A DNA stretch of 64,000 nt. Origin: Ceratothoa steindachneri. Lineage: Eukaryota; Arthropoda; Malacostraca; Isopoda; Cymothoidae. Shown in pieces: positions 57,951-64,000 of this stretch (positions are counted from its first letter, which is position 1; every line of letters starts with the position of its first letter). The notes beneath the pieces are model-generated. The model did no database searches and had not been told where the DNA came from. It was given only the letters and a program-made list of their open reading frames with translations. The position numbers and the translations under genes were made by a program. The stretch lies in the NCBI GenBank assembly GCA_963969495.1, contig OZ018326.1:180151497-180215496 (forward strand), given 5' to 3'.

Positions 57951-60859
57951 GCACAGAACCATGGATAACCTCCAACCAAGAAGGATCCCCAATTTTCATC
58001 GGGAGAGTGTGTGTGTGGGCGGGGGATTGTACTGGCTGCACCACGACTTCAAGAGAAGACACGACCTTTTGACCTCTGCCAAAGCGCACTTATTTCCAAA
58101 AAGTCAACAACCAGCGGGACATCCCATTGAGTCTGTTACATCTAGTACCTGGAGGTGGTGGCACATCACCCCGGCGCTCAAACTAGATTGAGACTACCTA
58201 GGCTTTATCCTTCTAATTCCCCTTTTACACATTTTTGCGTCACTTTCTTTACAAGCCTCTTCTCATTTATATTTTTAGCTAGTCGCTAACTTCGCAGGCT
58301 AGTCGTCAACCAGCTTTCGTCCATTCATCCTTGTTCGTGGTTGAGAGGGGGTGTGGTACTACTCCTTCCCTTGGCACCGGTTGGGGTGGTAGTTTTTACC
58401 ATACCCAGTCTCCCCACCCTTTTCTCTTTCTACTGACCCTTATTTTCCTTCACTCTTTAAGAATCTTCCTCGTTGATAATTCGCTTTGAATCCGAGACAA
58501 AAATAAAAAAAATCCTAAGGCCATCCAAAATAGGGTGACTGGGGCCCAGAAATAAGAGGGGAGGGGGACATCAGGTGGAACAATCTTGCTGCTGGAGATT
58601 CTTAGAATACTAATGAATGCCTCGATTTAATCTTGAAAGTTACTTTTTAATTCTTGTATACGTATTTGTCCTTTCCCTAAAGTGGTGTCAAGGGCGTGGA
58701 CTTCAATACCCGGGTCATTTGTTCGTATCTGTTCCTCCGTGAGTTTGAGGCGGACCTAAAAGCCTTTTTTTTTGGGGGGGGGGGGTATTTTCATTCTGTT
58801 TAATTGTTATGACTTAGTGATGCATTATTTTTCCTACTATTTATTCGCCCACCACACATATGTAAGCGGCCTTTTCCTGTACTTTTTCAATAAGTCAAGT
58901 TTCAATTATCCCGATACGTGGCAGTGATAAAAAACGGTAGCGACCGTAATTTGTGGTTCTCTACACGCTTGGCGACGAGAAGCGAATCCGACCACAAAAG
59001 TTATTTTAATTCTTAGATTTGGCACAGTGCGAGCCGCCTTGTTCTCCATTGAATCTAAACCAGCTCTGCTTTCCCCACCAAACCCGATCCTCAGTTAGAC
59101 GCACAACCCCGCGACGCGAGACCAAACGTCTTCGTGGATCAATAACTAAAAAATAACAAACGTACAGAATTTCGTGCAAGATATATTTAATAGATAATTC
59201 GAATTTTCAAATCGCCTCTTACATCAATTTTTATGACTTTTAAAGCTAAAAAGGGATGACAAATTCAGAGAAAAATAATTATTACCATATAGGAAGCGAT
59301 TGTGAGCATTCGTCCTCTGCATTAAGCCACTGATGAAACATAAAATAAGCCGCACCAATGCGAACAAACACAATTTCAAACGGCGAGACCACAAATTTAG
59401 TATATATATCATATAAAGGGGAAGAAAATATGACTCGTCCATCGTCGCTGTTCTTGGGCGGTGGATCTTACCCGACATATCTGGGCATCAAAAGTACGAT
59501 TGCTTACGGAGGGACGGTGGATCTTGCCTGGACATCAAGAGTAAGATAGAAGTGGAGAGAGATTCAGATCTGTTATAGAGCAGGCAGGGGAATTATTTGT
59601 CTTGGCGGACTGTATCGAAGTTGGTTTAAACAGCGCGAGACGCATGCAAATAAACTTTTTCATTTGTTTTAAAGTTAAAAAAGAATCTGATCATTCAATT
59701 GGAGGCAATTAATTCCCCTAGAGGTAGTTCTGAAGTTAAAGGATTTCCAGTTGGGTATCACTTGCCCCTTATCAGTAACAAAGGCAATGCTACAAGTTCA
59801 AAATTATTTTCTAATAGCTTAAAATCATTAACTTTGGAAATAGCCTCGGTTGAGACAATGCCTGTTACAAGATTCTAAAAGTTGATTTGTTGAGCAGAGC
59901 GATGGCGGGAGAATCGCGAGCATTCGGCGTATGGGCGGATTTTGATTCAATTTATTTTTAATAAAAAAATAAAAGAGCGGAGTGGATCAGATATTTTTTT
60001 AAAGGAAATACGGGAAAAGTACACGACCCGTAAGGCCTACAAGGGAGCAGTAAGGCGCTCAACTCTTCTGAACATAGCCAATCACGACACCGCTATCATT
60101 TCCCTTCCCACTTTCACAACACAACATCCTCTGTGTCCCCTATGGGGGCACTCGTATCCTCCCTTTGGGGTCAAGAAGGGTTCTAACATTGCTGGTTGAT
60201 ATAAAAAACACTACACCCCCAACATACACACGAATACTCACTAGCGATTGCCATTCTGATCTGTATGTGCATTTCGTTATCCTGCGGGGGGAGCTGGACC
60301 ACTACCACTTTGAAACCAAACCTCCCAGTCAGACAAGAAGCCTATTTGAGTCAGCGGTTAATTCCTATTTTAACCTGAAAAGACCCACATTTGATTTTTT
60401 AAAACAGAAAAAGCCTACAAAGTAGGGCCAGTGAAATTATATCTTACACAAGCAAAGATAATCAAAGATAATCATGAGCTTGATTTGACTTAAATGAAAG
60501 GGGAGGTCGCCGCTGCGAGAATTTGAAAGCACATCTAAATTCAATCATATCTGGCAAAATCAAAGAATGAGATGGAACTAAAATTCAAATTGTACAATGC
60601 CTTTATGGAGAACCACCCTGTACGTTTGAATTGCCCAAGGATTTTAAGACCCCCCTGTATAATATGCTATATTAAATTCTATAAAAAATATCAATCATGC
60701 CCACTGATGTGTATGTAATCAGTAAATGTAAATGCATGAAAATAATTAGCAGGGTGTAAAAATGCCTGAATGATACATAGTAGGAGAAGCAAAAGATCGA
60801 AGGCCTAACGTTACTGGAACACGAAATGGGAAATTACTTTTCTAGTTTTGTTATCAAAT
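57951..60859. other. No recognisable gene
   Basis: Several chance frames (59942-60199, 60165-60425) have no motif. There are G-runs near 58785. Nothing matches the repeats elsewhere in the window. Confidence 0.35.
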
Positions 60860-61530
60860 ATGTAATTAGTGTTCCCAGCGATATTGCGATTATGTCAAAT
60901 TACCGGCCCGTGAGGTTGACATCAGTGGTGGAGAAAATGATGGAATCTGTATGTAAAAGCGAAATATATTAGGGATCACTGAAATAAAGATAAGTTGATT
61001 TAGGAATTTCAACACGGCCTAACTAGATGCAAATCGTGTTTGACTAATTTACTCTTGTTTATAGAAAGGTGTACGATGTTGGCGATAGAGATGAGAATTA
61101 GGATAATGTTTATTTGTATTATATTAAGGCTTTCCACAGGGTGTCACACACACTTACAACCTTTGAATAAAGTGCATGGGATCGATGGAAGGATTTTAAG
61201 GTGGATTCAGTCGTGGCTTTGTGACAGACAGCAAAGAGTATTAAATCAAAAGGGGAGAATGTTAGCAGTGTGGTTCTTCAGGGGTCGGTGTTGGGGCCGT
61301 TGTTGTTCTTGATTTATATTACTGATCTCGAAATAGGTATAAGTAAGCGACCCGAGCAAGTTTGCTAATGACACTATGTTGGGTAAGATTATGATTCCAA
61401 TGCTGAGGTATTAGAAGACGAACTAACTAAACTATCCACATGGGCGGAGAAATAACAAATTGAATGTAACATAAGCAAGTGTAGTGTACTTAGTCAAAGG
61501 TAGGTGTGTGGGAGCATGAAACTCAATACG
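60860..61530 (+). pseudogene. CR1-like LINE RT, degraded, first piece
   Basis: In shifting frames this reads NYRPVRLTSVVEKMMES, then FQHGLTRCKSCLTNLLLF, a KAFHRVSHT-type block, DRQQRV and a GSVLGPLL-type block (SSGVGVGAVVV). The remains of FADDT (FANDT) are near 61360. The order is that of CR1/L2-type RT. It is more decayed than L2-1 and a different family. It stops near 61530 and continues at about 62775. Confidence 0.75.
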
Positions 61531-61559
61531 CCGTTATCACACAGAATTTCTTTGGTCAA

Positions 61560-62520
61560 GACAGACTAGCGCAGCTGTGTTTAGTTTGGGGTGCTTTATC
61601 ACCGTCTTCCCTCCCAGGTGGCAGCTGCGTCCATCTTGCCCCTCTGGAAGTAGAAGAGAATCTCTCTTATTTCCTGTTTGCCTCGTCGATGACCAAAATT
61701 ATCAAGGTCCATGTTTGCTTACGCCACGTCCGATATCCCCTCAGGACGCCCTTGGGACGCCATCGCACGCGCAGCCCTCTGTCGATCACGGCTGTGGCTC
61801 CTATTTAAGGTGATGTCTGCAAATCCTCAGCAGATAGAGAGAACCCGAGCTTCTGGTCGTCCAGACCCTAGTATCTGCTTCTTGTGAAGGGGTCCCCTCG
61901 CCCTTGTGATCTCGTCAGCATATCGGCATCGCGTAATCCACCTTGATCAGAGGAAGATTACGGAAACCCTTTTATTGCACGGAAGATTGTCCCTGCTCTC
62001 TCTCTCTCCTCACTACCTTGGTTGAGACTTCCTGCCGTCCGCAGACGAATCTTGATTTCGTGATTACTTCTTCCTGGAGCCGAGGTAATCTCAACTCCTT
62101 TCCGACTCTCGCTGGACGCCTTTGCATCGAGACCCCATCGACGAAGACCTGGCAATTTGAATTCCACATCCCTAGTTCACCTTCAAGAGGTAACCAGGAG
62201 TCCTTTCCTCCTAAGTTCCACCTCTTCATTCCCCAGTACTAAGAAGAATTTCACATTTGGTCTAACGCCAATAGACTTGCTAAATCTTTCATTCAATCCA
62301 ACTTATTGGATCACTTATATATTTTCCCGGACCTAGTTTCCTTAATTTTTGCCTGTCATAATATTATTTTGTCGTACTGATTATTATTTAGATTTCCATA
62401 TTTATCTGTGCCCTTGTTTTTATTATTTTTGTAAGTGTTTATCTTTCGAATAACCCTTTGGACGAACCCGGCGAACGTTTCCCTTTTAAAGAGCCAACCT
62501 AATAATATCGCACTCTAAGT
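61560..62520 (+). mobile_element. LTR-like block inside the CR1-like LINE
   Basis: This block interrupts the LINE homology. It has a TATA-like CTATTTAAGG at 61800-61809 with GC-rich sequence upstream, CT-rich sequence downstream and AT-rich sequence near the end, as in long terminal repeats of BEL/Pao or Gypsy elements. I cannot define its exact ends or a target duplication, so the call is tentative. It could be a solo LTR or an unrelated insertion. Confidence 0.3.
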
Positions 62521-62569
62521 AGAAGGTCCTTACCTTTTTCCCAATTCAATTGTACCCGAGCGCAGCGCC

Positions 62570-62665
62570 GATAGTGGCTGCCTGGCGTACAGTAGTGTGT
62601 ACCTTTAGAGACATTTTGATAGTGGCTGCCTGGCGTACAGTAGTGTGTACCTTTAGAGACATTTT
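62570..62665. repeat. Perfect 48-bp tandem duplication
   Basis: The 48-bp segment 62570-62617 is repeated without change at 62618-62665. Confidence 0.97.
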
Positions 62666-62774
62666 GGTCCCTCGACAAAGTGTAATCCATTGCATAATTT
62701 AAATTAAATGGAAGACTTTTAGGAAGGTCAGAATGCGAAAGACAGCTGCGCTTGTAAGTTCTGACCTCCGGTCT

Positions 62775-63070
62775 AGAAAGCAATGTTTAAGTACTAGGAA
62801 TAGAGCTAATAGGGTATTATGGTTTATTGGGAGAAGGGTGAGAAATATGAGTGTTGTGGCCATTCTGAAACTGCACCTCGTATTAATTTAGCCTCATTTT
62901 GACTATGCAATGCAATTTTGGTCACCATATTATAGGATGGACATTGGTTTGATTGAGTCTATGCAAAGAAAGATGAGTAAGATGATTCATGGTCAAAGGC
63001 TGAGGAGACTAAATTTATTTACATTAGAAAGAAGAGTTCATAACATAATTCAACGGATGAGAAAAGCCAC
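62775..63070 (+). pseudogene. CR1-like LINE RT, second piece
   Basis: Reads NRANRVLWFIGRR, then PHFDYAMQFWSPYYRMDIG, IESMQRKMSKMIHGQRLRRL and NLFTLERRVH. This is the RT C-terminal region of CR1-type LINEs. Homology breaks near 63070, where an antisense fragment and a minisatellite intervene. Confidence 0.78.
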
Positions 63071-63149
63071 AAGGGCCTGTCAGAGGTAATCGGAGTCAAC
63101 CAGAACCAACAAACTGCATCTACAAGGTTGTCTGAGCTGCTTAAAAAGG

Positions 63150-63272
63150 CATTACCATCATGGCTTGTCGAAAACTAAATCATGCAGCTACTACTTAAGG
63201 AATCACCATCATGATTTGTTAGAAACTAAATCATGCAGCTACTGCTCAAAAGGCATCACCATCATGCTTGAC
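63150..63272. repeat. ~51-bp minisatellite, 2.4 units
   Basis: Units contain ATCACCATCATG and AACTAAATCATGCAGCTACT. They lie directly beside the antisense CR1 fragment. Confidence 0.8.
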
Positions 63273-63359
63273 CCCCCCCCCCTCATGCAATACACATATC
63301 AATAATATAATATACATATACACAAATTGATATTACAATATGTAATTTGCCCTAATACA

Positions 63360-63592
63360 ACTTAAAAATCATCATAAACTACCCTCCCCATATACTCATC
63401 TAACCTGCGCTTGAAAACATTTAAATTTGGACTGCTTATTGTGTCCTGTGACAAACCATTCCAGTAATCTACCACTCTGTTGGTGAAAAAATACTTTCTC
63501 ACATTCAACCTACACCCTGTTTTGTAAAAAGTTTCAAGTGGTGGCCCCTTGTCATATTACTACCTTCCAACTCAAAGAACTTGCTAAAATCC
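63360..63592 (-). pseudogene. CR1-like LINE C-terminal fragment, antisense
   Basis: The minus strand from 63592 reads FFELEGSNMTRGHHLKLF, then a KYFFTN-like block with frame changes, then SPNLNVFKRRLDEYMG-like remains (PNLNVF near 63420). This is the end of a CR1-type RT in the opposite orientation to the surrounding LINE, so it is a separate, inserted copy. Confidence 0.6.
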
Positions 63593-63911
63593 AACAGTTC
63601 GAGGGAGACTTGGTTGAGGTCTTCAAGTGGGTAAAAGGTATAATAAGGGAGACGTGGGTAAGGTCCTTATTTTTAGTGAGCAAGATAGGACACATAGCAA
63701 TGGGTTTAAGCTGGCCAAGTTTAGGTTTAGGAAAGAGATTGGTAGAAATTGGTTTACTTATCGAGTGGCAAATAAATGGAATAGGGGAAATAGTCATGTT
63801 ATAGAAGCGCGTCCTCCCTGGGGAGTTTTAATAATAGATTGGATAGATTTATGGATGAGGATGGTAGGTGGGGCTGAACTGGGTAACGGGGACAGGAGCT
63901 GCCTCGTGTAG
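63593..63911 (+). pseudogene. CR1-like LINE RT, third piece and C-terminus
   Basis: Reads EGDLVEVFKWVKG, then, after a frame change, NGFKLAKFRFRKEIGRNWFT, YRVANKWNR and a MRMVGGAEL-type end. It follows on from the piece ending at 63070. A plausible 3' UTR (GCTGCCTCGTGTAGGC) runs to the window edge without a visible tail. Confidence 0.75.
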
Positions 63912-64000
63912 GCTATTGATTAGCCCTTTGCAGAGTCCTTTTTTTCTTTTTGTGGGGAAAGGGAGATTTCCGACATGGGGGGCGGAAGCCTTTTAAGATT

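Noticed and set aside
61630..61670. Possible preceding glutaminase exon end (minus-strand residues resembling FYFQ)
   Set aside because: It lacks the upstream residues of the family and has no GT donor after the CAG. A few residues match by chance.

Overview
The window reads as a piece of a large, transposon-rich arthropod genome. A decapod crustacean is most likely, because of the mix of I-, CR1/L2- and RTE-type LINEs, mariner and Tc1 relics, long (TA)n runs and host exons with introns over 10 kb; this is inference, not a species identification. There are no bacterial operons and no complete host gene. The only host coding sequence I can support is two adjacent exons of a glutaminase (GLS-type) gene on the minus strand, 39524-39700 followed by 25931-26062. 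They are separated by a 13,461-bp intron with good splice sites. Everything else inside those bounds is intron, and everything outside is presumably further intron or flanking sequence.

Layout. 1-837: Tc1-like relic ending against a (TA)n array. 3308-9831 (+): full-length but broken I-type LINE (I-A) with an 11-bp target-site duplication (TSD). 11258-20426: a ~70-bp minisatellite holding an 8.5-kb chimeric I element (11410-19878) made of two partial copies, I-B and I-C, inside one TSD. 20427-22049: truncated I-D. 23586-24970: Tc1 relic with a duplicated catalytic region. 26063-39523: the glutaminase intron. It holds an RTE-like LINE with a perfect 14-bp TSD, and the Gag-type ORF1 of another LINE (J) split by both a mariner (29225-30154) and the 6.6-kb I-E (30493-37052). 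40740-43440: an old I copy split by a young L2/CR1-like LINE with an intact 1.8-kb reverse-transcriptase frame. 44483-46150: decayed I-G. 46328-46966: a near-identical inverted sibling of the L2 element. 50515-52254: Gag fragment, Tc1 fragment and a 320-bp foldback. 53060-56102: RTE endonuclease fragment and a near full-length mariner. 57120-57950: G-rich minisatellite. 60860-63911: degraded CR1-like LINE split by an LTR-like block and by an antisense CR1 fragment.

How the parts relate. The I family has ORF1 (Gag-like with CCHC knuckles), then ORF2 (APE endonuclease, RT, RNase H, C-terminal Cys/His motif) in the -1 frame. The 3' end carries a hairpin just before the poly(A). No copy here is intact. 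Shared lesions group A with C and B, D and E together. The nesting order (L2 in old I; I-E and mariner in J) gives a relative age series.
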